This document shows, piece by piece, positions 46,943 through 56,500 of a stretch of 64,000 bases of DNA. The position numbers and the translations under genes were made by a program. Position 1 is the first letter of the stretch; every line of letters starts with the position of its first letter. The stretch is from Salipaludibacillus sp. CUR1 (GTDB lineage Bacteria; Bacillota; Bacilli; Bacillales; Salisediminibacteriaceae), in NCBI RefSeq assembly GCF_021028955.1, contig NZ_JAIWPE010000096.1, positions 275,312 through 339,311 of the forward strand. Reading direction: 5' to 3'. Below the pieces are notes generated by a model. That model searched no databases and had not been told where the DNA came from. It was given only the letters and a program-made list of their open reading frames with translations.

Positions 46943-47563
46943 TCAGCCTCCTATTCCTAGTAAATACACTACAGTAAAGATAAACACCCAAACGACATCA
47001 ATAAAGTGCCAGTATAATACTGCAGTATTAAATTTAGGTGCATTAGTCAATGTTAGACCAGTGTTCCTGTAACGGATTAACAGAACGGTTATCCACGCCA
47101 CACCGAATGCCACGTGAGCACCGTGTGTTCCTACAAGTGTATAAAAAGAAGAAGCAAAAGCACTCGTGGTGAATCCGAGCCCGGCATGATAATACTCATA
47201 GAATTCGTAAATTTCAAACCCAAGGAAAGCAATACCAAGTGCAACGGTCGCCCACATCCACATAAGCAAGCCTTTATAGTTGCCCCGTTTCATGTTTATT
47301 ACCGCAAACACACTGGTTAAACTGCTTGTTAATAAGATCATTGTCATAATGAACACTAAATCCAGATGGAACAAGTCGGCCGGCCCTGGACCGTCTACCA
47401 CTCCGCCGCGCAGACCGAGGTATGTTCCAAATAAGCTACCGAATAAAACTGTTTCGCCCCCAAGAAAGAACCAGAAGCCTAAATATTTATTACGGCCATC
47501 TAAAGTCGCCTTCTCCGGATTCGGAGGAAGGGTCTGCTTTTCTACTGCTTGATGATCAGCCAT
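46943..47563 (-). CDS. ctaE: Cytochrome caa3 oxidase subunit III
   Basis: 206-residue subunit III with five membrane helices, the short type. FWFFLGGETVLFGSLFGTYLGLR, LVGTHGAHVAFGVAWITVLLIR and YWHFIDVVWVFIFTVVYLLG are family signatures. The ATG has AGGAGGGC upstream and its first base overlaps the ctaD stop. It works in the membrane with ctaC and ctaD. Confidence 0.95.
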   Translation of the reverse strand: MADHQAVEKQTLPPNPEKATLDGRNKYLGFWFFLGGETVLFGSLFGTYLGLRGGVVDGPGPADLFHLDLVFIMTMILLTSSLTSVFAVINMKRGNYKGLLMWMWATVALGIAFLGFEIYEFYEYYHAGLGFTTSAFASSFYTLVGTHGAHVAFGVAWITVLLIRYRNTGLTLTNAPKFNTAVLYWHFIDVVWVFIFTVVYLLGIGG

Positions 47564-49398
47564 TATTTGCCCTCCTCCTTATCTCGTTTAATATCTTCTA
47601 CAGGTATATGATACCCGTGATCTTCTTTTACGGAACGTACAAACATCGCACCGAAAGTAATAATAAATCCGCCAATAATTAACGGGAGGATGTGGTAAAT
47701 AAATCCGAAACTCGCAACAATTAGTCCAGCTGAAATTGTGACAGGAAGTATTGTCGCATTAGGCATATGAATCTCACCTAAAGGTTCTGCCGCTTTAATT
47801 TTTCCGTCACCTTCATGTTTTTCATACCAGTAAGGATCAAGATCGCGGACTAATGGCGTCTGAGCAAAGTTATACTCCGGTACAGGCGTAGGCACTGTCC
47901 ACTCGAGTGTACGACCATCCCATGGATCCTGAACATTATCACGGTTCTTCGTTGATGCAAAGATTGCAATCAGGAAAATGATAAATGCTATAGACATAAG
48001 GAAAGCCCCAAGTGTACTTATAAAGTTCATGGCATCCAGCCCCTGTCCAGGTAAGAAAGAAGCTACCCGGCGCGGCATTCCCATAAGTCCCAGGAAGTGC
48101 TGTACAAAGAATGTCATATGGAAGCCGATAAGGAATAACCAGAAGAACCACTTACCTAGCGTTTCACTTAGCCTGTAACCAAACATTTTCGGCCACCAGT
48201 AAAATGCAGCGGCAAATATACCTAGCACCACTCCGCCTATTATAACGTAGTGGAAGTGAGCTACTACGAAATACGTGTCGTGGAACTGATAGTTAGCTGC
48301 ACTTGTTGCAAGCATAACCCCAGTAACCCCGCCCATCACGAAAGATGGAAGAAAGCCTAACGCAAACAGGTTAGCTGTTGTAAACTGAATTCGTCCTCCC
48401 CACAAGGTAAGAAGCCAGTTAAATATTTTAATACCTGTCGGCACGGCAATAGCCATTGTCGCAACTGCGAAAATCGCGTTAGCTACCGGCCCCATACCGA
48501 CTGTAAACATGTGGTGAGCCCACACCATAAATCCTAGGAAACCGATAATCAGTGTGGCAAAAACCATCGCTGAATAACCGAATAGGCGTTTCTTTGCAAA
48601 AGTTGGTATGACTTCAGAGAAAATACCAAAGGCCGGCAGAATTAAGATATAAACTTCCGGATGTCCGAAAATCCAGAATAAATGCTGCCATATAATAACG
48701 TTTCCGCCAAAGTCAACAGCAAAATACGTTGCCCCGAACAATCTTTCGAGCATTAAAAGCAATAAACCGATTGTTAAAGCAGGAAAAGCGAATAGAATCA
48801 GCATGGAAGCAACAAAAGAGCTCCATGTAAATAGGGGCATTCTCATCATACTCATGCCAGGAGCACGCATGTTAATAATGGTTACCAGGAAGTTAATCCC
48901 GCCAATCAGTGTCCCCAAACCACTGACCTGTAAACCTAGCACGTAATAATCAAGTCCCTGTCCCGGCGAATTACTGGATAATGGCACGTAAGCCGTCCAC
49001 CCGGCATCCGGAGCACCACCTGTAAATAAACTTACATAAAGTAATAATCCGCCAAAAAAGAACAGCCAGAAACCAAGCGCATTTAAAAACGGAAAAGCGA
49101 CATCACGCGCGCCGATTTGCAACGGTATGATAAAGTTCATAAAACCAAATAGCAGAGGCATGGCAGCCAGAAATATCATCGTTGTACCATGCAGTGTTAA
49201 TAACTCATTAAATGTCTGGGCTTGCACAATAGCCAAATCAGGAAACATCAGCTGAATACGCATGAGTACAGCTTCTATACCGCCTAAGGCAAAGAAGAAT
49301 GCGCCGCCGGCAAGATATAAAATACCGACCTTTTTATGATCCACAGTAGTCAGCCAGTCCCAGACAACATTTTTAGACTGAGCCTTCGCATAAGACAC
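47563..49398 (-). CDS. ctaD: Cytochrome caa3 oxidase subunit I
   Basis: 611-residue catalytic subunit with heme a, heme a3 and CuB. The loop WQHLFWIFGHPEVYILILPAFGI carries CuB histidine and the cross-linked tyrosine, VWAHHMFTVGM the two further CuB histidines, and FHDTYFVVAHFHYVIIGG the heme ligands. TLHGTTMIFLAAMPLLFG holds the low-spin heme histidine. It starts with GTG behind GGGGGTAA. In this enzyme family oxygen is reduced with proton pumping. Confidence 0.97.
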   Translation of the reverse strand: MSYAKAQSKNVVWDWLTTVDHKKVGILYLAGGAFFFALGGIEAVLMRIQLMFPDLAIVQAQTFNELLTLHGTTMIFLAAMPLLFGFMNFIIPLQIGARDVAFPFLNALGFWLFFFGGLLLYVSLFTGGAPDAGWTAYVPLSSNSPGQGLDYYVLGLQVSGLGTLIGGINFLVTIINMRAPGMSMMRMPLFTWSSFVASMLILFAFPALTIGLLLLMLERLFGATYFAVDFGGNVIIWQHLFWIFGHPEVYILILPAFGIFSEVIPTFAKKRLFGYSAMVFATLIIGFLGFMVWAHHMFTVGMGPVANAIFAVATMAIAVPTGIKIFNWLLTLWGGRIQFTTANLFALGFLPSFVMGGVTGVMLATSAANYQFHDTYFVVAHFHYVIIGGVVLGIFAAAFYWWPKMFGYRLSETLGKWFFWLFLIGFHMTFFVQHFLGLMGMPRRVASFLPGQGLDAMNFISTLGAFLMSIAFIIFLIAIFASTKNRDNVQDPWDGRTLEWTVPTPVPEYNFAQTPLVRDLDPYWYEKHEGDGKIKAAEPLGEIHMPNATILPVTISAGLIVASFGFIYHILPLIIGGFIITFGAMFVRSVKEDHGYHIPVEDIKRDKEEGK

Positions 49399-49421
49399 GT
49401 TGTTTTACCCCCTTGTATAAC

Positions 49422-50462
49422 CTATTCTTCTAGTATTTTTAAGCTGTCTAGATATTCAAGTAGTGCATCCATTTCTTCAGCATTTATAGCATCTTCATTA
49501 AAGCTCGGCATCTCATTGCCTGGCTTAAGATCCTCTGTGTCCCTGAGCCACGCTTCAAGGTTATCCATATCATAATCGAGATACCCCGCTATAACTTCCC
49601 TCTCGCCGAAGTTTGTTAAATCAGGCCCTAAATTACCGCCTTCATCTCCAACAGCGTGACAGCTGATACAGCTTTCTTCAAAAACACCGCGGCCATCCAC
49701 CGCTACTTCGCCTTCAGGCTCAGCCAAATGTGCCGGCGGCTCTGCCATATTTGTTGCCCACGTATCAAAAGTATCAGGATCAACTGCAATCACTTTAAAG
49801 TCCATTAACCAGTGAGACGGGCCGCAAAGCTCTGTACACTTACCCATGTAAACGCCTTCCTCAGGAGCTTCCAGCCACATTTCATTCGTAATACCAGGTA
49901 CGTTATCCTGTTTCCCGGCTAATGCAGGCACCCAGAAAGAATGCTGCACATCTGTAGAATGTAATTCAATCAAAATCCGGGTATCCGTCGGGATATACAT
50001 ATCCTGTCCGGCAACTACGTCGAGATCCGGATATTCAAATTCCCACCAGAATTGATGAGCTGTTACCTCAATCCTTACATGGTCTATTTCTTCACCATCT
50101 TCCTCGCCGCCATCTACACTCATATCAGCTAAAGTAAACGTATCCATAACATTCGGGATAGCGAGCATAAGCAACAGGAGGATAGGAATTGTCGTCCAAA
50201 TAATTTCCAGTGTACGGTTACCGTGTACTTGCTTTGGAATATGTGTGTCTCCCGGTCTTTCACGGAACCGGATGATAACAAAAATGTAAATCGCAAATAC
50301 GACAACCAAAACAAAAATCATAATATACAAGCTGAGCTGGATTAAAGAATACTGCATTTCCGCCACCGGTCCACGAGGATCAAGGGCAGATAAATTTTCA
50401 ACACCGCATCCAGACAACAGCAAGATGAAAGATATTGGAAGAAGACGCCATATATACTTCAT
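49422..50462 (-). CDS. ctaC: Cytochrome caa3 oxidase subunit II with fused cytochrome c
   Basis: 346-residue lipoprotein. A signal peptide ending LLLSGC puts the lipid-modified cysteine at residue 19. Two helices follow. The CuA centre is in CTELCGPSHWLMDF near residue 207, with HSFWVPALAGK before it. A cytochrome c domain closes it, with heme motif CISCH near residue 261 and methionine ligand in NEMPSF, so the enzyme is of caa3 type. The exposed part is very acidic. The start at 50462 is chosen over longer forms, as it gives the signal peptide. Confidence 0.96.
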   Translation of the reverse strand: MKYIWRLLPISFILLLSGCGVENLSALDPRGPVAEMQYSLIQLSLYIMIFVLVVVFAIYIFVIIRFRERPGDTHIPKQVHGNRTLEIIWTTIPILLLLMLAIPNVMDTFTLADMSVDGGEEDGEEIDHVRIEVTAHQFWWEFEYPDLDVVAGQDMYIPTDTRILIELHSTDVQHSFWVPALAGKQDNVPGITNEMWLEAPEEGVYMGKCTELCGPSHWLMDFKVIAVDPDTFDTWATNMAEPPAHLAEPEGEVAVDGRGVFEESCISCHAVGDEGGNLGPDLTNFGEREVIAGYLDYDMDNLEAWLRDTEDLKPGNEMPSFNEDAINAEEMDALLEYLDSLKILEE

Positions 50463-50496
50463 CTCGTCACAAACCCCTCTTTCTGTCCATAATTTA

Positions 50497-51429
50497 TTAG
50501 AACATGTGAACAATAACCATTAGCACAAACAAAATCGTTAAATAATTCAACGAGAAAATGAACATATGTTTTGCCCATTTCAAGTCATCTTTCGTTTTAA
50601 GCCCGGCCAATCCTAATACCAGCCAGCCGCCCCCTAATAATACAGCTGAAATGGTATAAACAAGGCCGAAATCCGCTACCAGCAGAGAAACTGGAATAAG
50701 TGCGGCAACATACCATATAATCTGCCTCTTAGTTACGGCAAACCCTGCAACTACCGGAAGCATCGGAATGCCGGCTGCTTTATATTCATCTGAACGCTTC
50801 ATAGCCAATGCAAGGAAATGCGGAGGCTGCCAGACAAACATAATGAGGAACAAAGACCATGCAAACGGATGGAGTCCAGGATCAATTGCAGCCCAGCCAA
50901 TAAGCGGAGGCACCGCTCCTGCAAAACTCCCTACAATCGTATTAAGCGTTGTTGTTCTTTTAGTCCACATAGAATAAAGGACTACATAAGTTACAAGACC
51001 AGCTAAACCTATGACAGCCGCCATCAATGTGGTCATTGCCAGGAAGGCCGTGCCGGCGATAGACAGGCTGAGACCATAAGTTAACGTCTGTTTCCCCGTT
51101 AATTGTCCATTAACTGTCGGACGGTCTTTTGTGCGTTCCATTATATGATCAATGTCGCGATCGATATAATTATTTAGAGCGCACCCTCCTGCAATAATAA
51201 ATGCTGCCCCCAATAACGCCAGCAATGCTGTTAAAGGATCACTCCCCAAAGTGGTTCCTGTATAATAAGCTGCCAAGTACAGGCCGGCAAAAGTTGTAAT
51301 CAGATTAGACATCACAATACCTGTTTTTGATATGGCAATGTACTCACGCCAGCCAGCTTGTTTTCCTTGTTCGAGATCCTGGACCTGGTTTAAGGACTCT
51401 GCTGTCGGCATTGCGTTTGTTTTATTCAC
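50497..51429 (-). CDS. ctaB: Protoheme IX farnesyltransferase (heme O synthase)
   Basis: 310-residue UbiA-family prenyltransferase that makes heme O from heme B. The aspartate-rich motifs are [19 protein letters not shown] near residue 102 and [15 protein letters not shown], with about nine membrane helices. The start is GTG at 51429, eight bases after GGGGGG; in-frame ATG codons upstream give an odd extension. It is the first gene of the ctaBCDEF operon, divergent from ctaA. Confidence 0.95.
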   Translation of the reverse strand: MNKTNAMPTAESLNQVQDLEQGKQAGWREYIAISKTGIVMSNLITTFAGLYLAAYYTGTTLGSDPLTALLALLGAAFIIAGGCALNNYIDRDIDHIMERTKDRPTVNGQLTGKQTLTYGLSLSIAGTAFLAMTTLMAAVIGLAGLVTYVVLYSMWTKRTTTLNTIVGSFAGAVPPLIGWAAIDPGLHPFAWSLFLIMFVWQPPHFLALAMKRSDEYKAAGIPMLPVVAGFAVTKRQIIWYVAALIPVSLLVADFGLVYTISAVLLGGGWLVLGLAGLKTKDDLKWAKHMFIFSLNYLTILFVLMVIVHMF

Positions 51430-51594
51430 TTCGTTCACCCCCCTAAATTCATCTCTTCTTTCCATAATCAAATCATGTTTCCATATTTAAGTCTAACAAT
51501 CTGCTTTATAAATCAAATTTAAAACAAAGCAAATTATTATTCTCTGAAAACTTAGAGAAATAAAACCTCTGACGGAAAGTAATCATCCATTCAC

Positions 51595-51623
51595 ATTATA
51601 TAGCAAGATTCAGTGATTTTCAT
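51595..51623 (-). promoter_or_regulatory. Candidate promoter of ctaBCDEF
   Basis: Minus strand TATAAT (51600-51595) with a weak -35 ATGAAA (51623-51618), 17-base spacer. The start would be near 51588, about 160 bases before ctaB. Confidence 0.5.
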
Positions 51624-51627
51624 CACA
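51612..51627. promoter_or_regulatory. FNR/CRP-family binding site upstream of ctaB
   Basis: TGTGA-TGAAAA-TCACT on the minus strand. This matches the Bacillus Fnr/CRP-family pattern TGTGA-N6-TCACA with one change. It covers the -35 of the candidate ctaB promoter, so a bound protein should repress. Confidence 0.55.
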
Positions 51628-51778
51628 TTTTTTTCACAACTTGTTCAGAATACCACAAAACCAGCTTATTCTGTCGAATAAACCATATATACACTATAAT
51701 AATATTATATATGATATCTTGATAAGATTAAAAGGATTATTTTTGGAAGTTTATTAATGAACCAGTAAACAAGTTTCG

Positions 51779-51807
51779 TTGACTTTTAAGTCAATAATTC
51801 ATAAAAT
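51779..51807 (+). promoter_or_regulatory. Sigma-A promoter of ctaA with inverted repeat
   Basis: TTGACT (51779-51784), 17-base spacer and TAAAAT (51802-51807). The -35 begins the inverted repeat TTGACTT-TT-AAGTCAA (51779-51794), a possible operator. Confidence 0.62.
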
Positions 51808-51918
51808 GAAGGTCGGGTTCGTGTTTTATTTATTCGACACGGCAAAAGTTTTTTAAAATAATTTTCTATACTATTATGTTTACTAAGTATTTAAATGAGT
51901 AGAAAGACGGTGGAAGCT

Positions 51919-52812
51919 ATGCATCAATTTTTGAAAATATTTGGTGTGATAACAACCTTCGGGATGCTTGTCGTTATTATTCAGGGTGCCCTGGTGACCC
52001 AGACCGGTTCAGGAGACGCCTGCGGGGCTGAATGGCCGCTTTGTTACGGGCAGCTCATCCCTGAAGATCCGACGATAAAAACATTAATAGAATATACTCA
52101 CCGCCTTGTGTCCGCTATACTGGGACTTATGGTTATTATCCACTCTGTCTGGAGCTGGATTGCCCTTCGCCACCTTAAGGAAACCAAACTGTTTGCTATT
52201 CTGGCCGTATTGTTTATTATTTTCCAGGGTCTGCTCGGCGCAGCCGCTGTAGTCTGGGGGCAATCGGATGCTGTTATGGCACTCCATTTCGGTTTCTCGC
52301 TTATTTCTTTTACAAGCGTACTCCTGCTTACGGTTTTGGCTTTCGAAAATGGAAAAAATATAAAATATACTGTTCCTGCCATTTCGAGGAAAGTGAAATA
52401 TTTCTATTTTATTATTCTTGCTTATGTGTATGCAGTTGTATATACAGGTGCCTATGTGAAGCACACCGATGCAGGTGTTGGCTGCACAGGCTGGCCTTTA
52501 TGTAATGGGCAAATTATTCCCGTGCTGGAAGGCCGAACCGGAATTCAATTTGGCCATAGAGTGGCAGCAGGACTTCTTTTTATTATGATGCTCATTTCAT
52601 TGATTGTTGTTATAAAACACTATATCCGGGAGAAGACTCTGTTCTACGGAACTTTAATGAGTTTTATCTTTATCACGCTCCAGGTAATCAGCGGAGCAAT
52701 TGTAATATTTACGGGTTTCAACTTGAACGCTACTTTGTTCCACGCCTTCATGGTTAGTCTATTGTTCGGGTCTGTCAGTTATACTGCTTTACTTGCATAT
52801 CGGTCAAAATAA
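51919..52812 (+). CDS. ctaA: Heme A synthase
   Basis: 297-residue membrane enzyme with eight helices that oxidises heme O to heme A. The N-terminal cysteine pair is in GDACGAEWPLC, and the second half has a matching GCTGWPLCNG. Conserved histidines are in EYTHRL, MALHFG, QFGHRVA and LFHAFM. The start at 51919 has GGTGG just upstream and fits the B. subtilis protein; an ATG at 51895 has no site. It is divergent from ctaBCDEF. Confidence 0.95.
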   Translation: MHQFLKIFGVITTFGMLVVIIQGALVTQTGSGDACGAEWPLCYGQLIPEDPTIKTLIEYTHRLVSAILGLMVIIHSVWSWIALRHLKETKLFAILAVLFIIFQGLLGAAAVVWGQSDAVMALHFGFSLISFTSVLLLTVLAFENGKNIKYTVPAISRKVKYFYFIILAYVYAVVYTGAYVKHTDAGVGCTGWPLCNGQIIPVLEGRTGIQFGHRVAAGLLFIMMLISLIVVIKHYIREKTLFYGTLMSFIFITLQVISGAIVIFTGFNLNATLFHAFMVSLLFGSVSYTALLAYRSK

Positions 52813-52827
52813 AAAGAAGCCTAAATT

Positions 52828-52859
52828 AAAGGCCCTCACCTAAGTGAGAGCCTTTTTTT
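52828..52859 (+). terminator. Terminator after ctaA
   Basis: AAAGGCnCTCAC / GTGAGnGCCTTT stem with a four-base loop and seven Ts. Confidence 0.87.
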
Positions 52860-52896
52860 GGTACTTTAATAACTGTGGTAATTTCAGCTTTTATTA

Positions 52897-53343
52897 CTAT
52901 TGGCCCAGGAAAGAGCGGAGCATCCAGTTATGCTTTTCTACGGACTGTCGGACTTCAACAAGCATGTCCGCTGTCGCTTCATCTCCTGCTTCCTCTTCTA
53001 ATGTTTCAATATCAGTCTGCAGTTCAGCAGAAAGTCTATCAAAATCTTCCACCAATGCTTTTACCATTTCTTCGGCACTTTTTTCCCCCTCGGCTTCTTC
53101 AATGGTAGAGACTTCTAAGTACTCTCTCATCGATGCAACCGGCTTGCCTTTTAAGGTAAGAAGGCGCTCTGCAAGCTCATCAATATGACCGGCAGCTTCG
53201 TTGTAAAGCTCTTCAAATTTTTCGTGCAAGGCGAAAAAGTGAGGCCCTTTCACATACCAGTGATAGTTATGCAGCTTTACAAACATAACATTCCAGTTTG
53301 CCACTTGACGATTAAGAATTTTTTCTGTTTGTTCATTTACCAA
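52897..53343 (-). CDS. dps: Dps-family ferroxidase/DNA-binding protein
   Basis: 148-residue four-helix ferritin-like protein. The ferroxidase ligands lie in HNYHWYVKGPHFFALHEKFEELYNEAAGHIDELAERLL. Dodecamers oxidise iron with peroxide and protect DNA. The start is probably TTG at 53343, nine bases after GGGAG; a TTG at 53352 touches it. It converges with ctaA and stands between ctaA and pyc, where B. subtilis has no dps. I saw no clear PerR box. MrgA and Dps cannot be told apart here. Confidence 0.88.
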   Translation of the reverse strand: MVNEQTEKILNRQVANWNVMFVKLHNYHWYVKGPHFFALHEKFEELYNEAAGHIDELAERLLTLKGKPVASMREYLEVSTIEEAEGEKSAEEMVKALVEDFDRLSAELQTDIETLEEEAGDEATADMLVEVRQSVEKHNWMLRSFLGQ

Positions 53344-53469
53344 AATGATCAACTCCCTAAAATGTGTTTTTACTTTATCTAATTCTTATCTTATGCTTCT
53401 GAAGGGCTCCCTAAACCCTTCATGGAAAATTATAACGAACTTTGTCGGTTTCGCCAAGTGAAGGAAATG

Positions 53470-53503
53470 AAAAAAATGCCGGAAAGCTTTTTCCCGGCAT
53501 TTT
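53470..53503 (-). terminator. Terminator after pyc
   Basis: AAATGCCGGG / TCCGGCATTTTTT (minus strand) around AAAAAGCTT, ten bases beyond the pyc stop. Confidence 0.85.
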
Positions 53504-53513
53504 CAATACTCTT

Positions 53514-56500
53514 TTATTCAAATTCCACTAATAAATCTCCACCTTGTATAGCTTCTCCATTTGAAACATAAATTTGCCCTATCACACCATCAAACGGTGC
53601 CTGAACGGTCGTTTCCATTTTCATTGCCTCAGTAATCATTAAATGGTCACCCTTTTTAACCTTGTCCCCTTTTTCTACCAGAAGCTTAACGACGGTTCCT
53701 GGCATAGAGGCACCGATATGTCTGTCATTCAATTTGTCTGCCTTCTGCTTTGTAGAAACGAGGGACTCAATATTATCATCTCTGACTATAATTTCTCTCG
53801 GCTGACCATTCAACTCAAAATAAATTACCCGTGTGGCATCTTTTTGAGGTTCGCCTATAGAGACAAGCTTCACAATGAGTGTTTTACCCTGCTCAATTTC
53901 AATCTCAACTTCTTCACCGAGTCTTAAACCAAAAAAGAACGTAGAAGTATCCAGTACCGAAACATCACCAAATTGATCTATAAAGGACTGGTAATCAAGA
54001 AATACTTTTGGATAAAGAGCGTAAGAAATGACATCATGGCTTGTTACCTGGCGCCCAAGCTTATGGTAAAGCTCTTCTTTAAGAGCCTCAAGGTTTACGG
54101 GCTCCATGTTTTCCCCCGGTCTGTTAGTAATAGCAGGCCTTCCTTTTAAGATAATTTTTTGAAGCTTATCGGGAAAGCCTTCATGAGGTTGCCCCAAATA
54201 GCCTTGGAACAGTTCTATAACAGAATCCGGAAAATCAATATTCATTCCATTTTCATAAACTTGTTCAGGAGTCAGATCGTTCTGCACCATAAATAGAGCC
54301 ATATCTCCCACTACTTTTGAAGAAGGGGTGACTTTTACAATATCACCAAACATATCATTAACCGTACTGTACATTTCTTTTACTTCATCCCAGCGATCTC
54401 CCAAACCGACCCCTTTAGCCTGCTGCTGCAGATTACTATATTGTCCGCCAGGCATTTCATGGTCATATATCTCCGAATGGGGCGCCATCATCCCGCTTTC
54501 GAAATCCTCGTAATACTTCCTTGTATCTTCCCAGAAAGCATTTAATTTATCTGCATGAGAGATGTTGATCTCAGGCTGCCTCTCATGCCCGCTTAACGCG
54601 TGATAAAGGGAGTTCATGCTGGGCTGGCTTGTAAGGCCTGCCATAGAACTCATAGCAGTATCTACAATGTCCACTCCCGCATCAATGGCTTTTGCATACG
54701 TGTATATACCATTTCCGCTTGTATCATGGGTGTGAAGGTGTATTGGTATGCCTATCTCTTCTTTCAGGGCTGAAATGAGTTCATAGGCAGCCTGGGGTTT
54801 CAGTAAACCTGCCATATCTTTTATACCTAAAATATGGGCACCTGCTTTTTCAAGTTCTTTTGCCATATTTATATAATATTCCAAATCGTATTTAGGCCGT
54901 GTATGATCTAAAATATCCCCTGTATAACACATACTTGCTTCTGCAATCTTGCCGGAATTTCTTACCGCTTTTATTGCCGGCTTCATTCCTTCCAGCCAGT
55001 TGAGACTGTCAAAAATACGGAAAACATCAATTCCTGCTTCTGCTGATTTATCTACAAACTCATCTATTAAATTATCCGGATAATTTTTATAACCTACTGC
55101 ATTTGAGGCTCTCAGAAGCATTTGAAATAAAACATTCGGAGCTTTTTGCCTTAACATTATAAGCCGCTCCCACGGATCCTCATGCAGAAAACGCATAGAT
55201 ACATCAAAAGTGGCCCCGCCCCACATTTCCATAGAAAACAAGTTAGGCAGCAAATGTGCTGTCGGCTCTGCAATCTGTTTTAAATCGTGGGTTCTTACTC
55301 GCGTAGCCAGTAAAGACTGGTGGGCATCCCTGAATGTGGTATCAGTGAGCAGAACTTTTTCTCTTACTTTTACCCAATTAGCTAAACCTTCAGGGCCAAG
55401 GCGGTCAAGAAGCTGTTTGGAGCCTTCAGGAAGAGGCTGTTCTAAAGAAAGTTTAGGCACTCTCCGCTCATCAAAGACGGGCTTTTTCTTCGTTCCTATG
55501 CCGGGATATCCATTAACAACGGTTTGGCCGATAAATGATAACATTTTAGTTCCCCGGTCTTTCCTCTTTGGAAACACAAATAACTCGGGTGATTCGTCTA
55601 TAAAAGCTGTATTGTATTCTCCATTGAGAAATTTCTCATGCTGGACAACATTTTCAAGAAAAGCTATGTTTGTTTTAATCCCACGGATACGGAATTCTTT
55701 TAAATTCCTTACCATTTTGTGTGCAGCATCTTCAAAGGACAGGGCCCATGTTGACAATTTAACCAGGAGAGAGTCATAATGCGGTGAAATTACGGCTCCC
55801 TGAAAGCCATTCCCTGCGTCAAGCCTGACTCCGAATCCGCCTCCTGTCCGGTAGGCCATTATTCTTCCAGTATCAGGCATAAACCCGTTTTGAGGATCTT
55901 CTGTTGTCACTCTTGACTGAATCGCAAATCCATGAGTATAAATATCTTTTTGTTCAGGAATTCCTACTTCTTTCGAGAATATGTCTTTTCCATCCGCAAC
56001 CATCAGCTGAGCATGGACAATATCAATTCCTGTAATCATTTCTGTAATAGTATGTTCAACCTGAATTCTTGGATTTACTTCGATAAAGAAAAATTCCTCA
56101 TTATCAGTCACTAGAAACTCTACTGTGCCTGCATTTATGTATTGGATTTTCTCCATTAACTGTAATGCTGCTCCGCAAATTCTTTCACGGGCTTCATCAG
56201 ACAAAGACACACTCGGAGCTACTTCCACTACTTTCTGATGCCGCCTCTGTACTGAGCAGTCCCGTTCATACAAATGAACCAGATTGCCGTGTTTGTCACC
56301 AAGAATCTGTACTTCAATATGTTTTGGATTCTCTACAAACCTCTCAATATACACTTCTTCACTGCCAAACGCAGACTTCGCTTCAGAGCGCGCTCTTTCA
56401 AAAGCCTCTTTAAGCTCATCTTCTGATCTCACGATTCGCATGCCGCGGCCACCGCCCCCAAGGGCAGCTTTAATAATTAATGGGAAACCGTACTGATCTG

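Larger units (their letters stand above)
51430..51918. other. ctaB-ctaA divergent regulatory region
   Basis: About 490 bases without a gene, AT-rich. It holds the candidate ctaB promoter with an FNR/CRP-type palindrome (51595-51627) and the ctaA promoter with its own inverted repeat (51779-51807). Between them lie TATA-rich stretches near 51690-51720. No small ORF with a ribosome binding site was seen. Confidence 0.6.

Noticed and set aside
52084..52464. 126-codon open frame antisense to ctaA
   Set aside because: Overlaps the conserved heme A synthase helices; no initiation signals.
53344..53430. Possible PerR box ahead of dps
   Set aside because: AT-rich bases such as ATAAGATAAGAATTAGATAA look similar at first, but do not fit the 7-1-7 palindrome of PerR at enough positions.
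55210..55779. 189-codon open frame antisense to pyc
   Set aside because: It lies wholly inside the carboxylase gene on the other strand, has no ribosome binding site and no recognisable domain.
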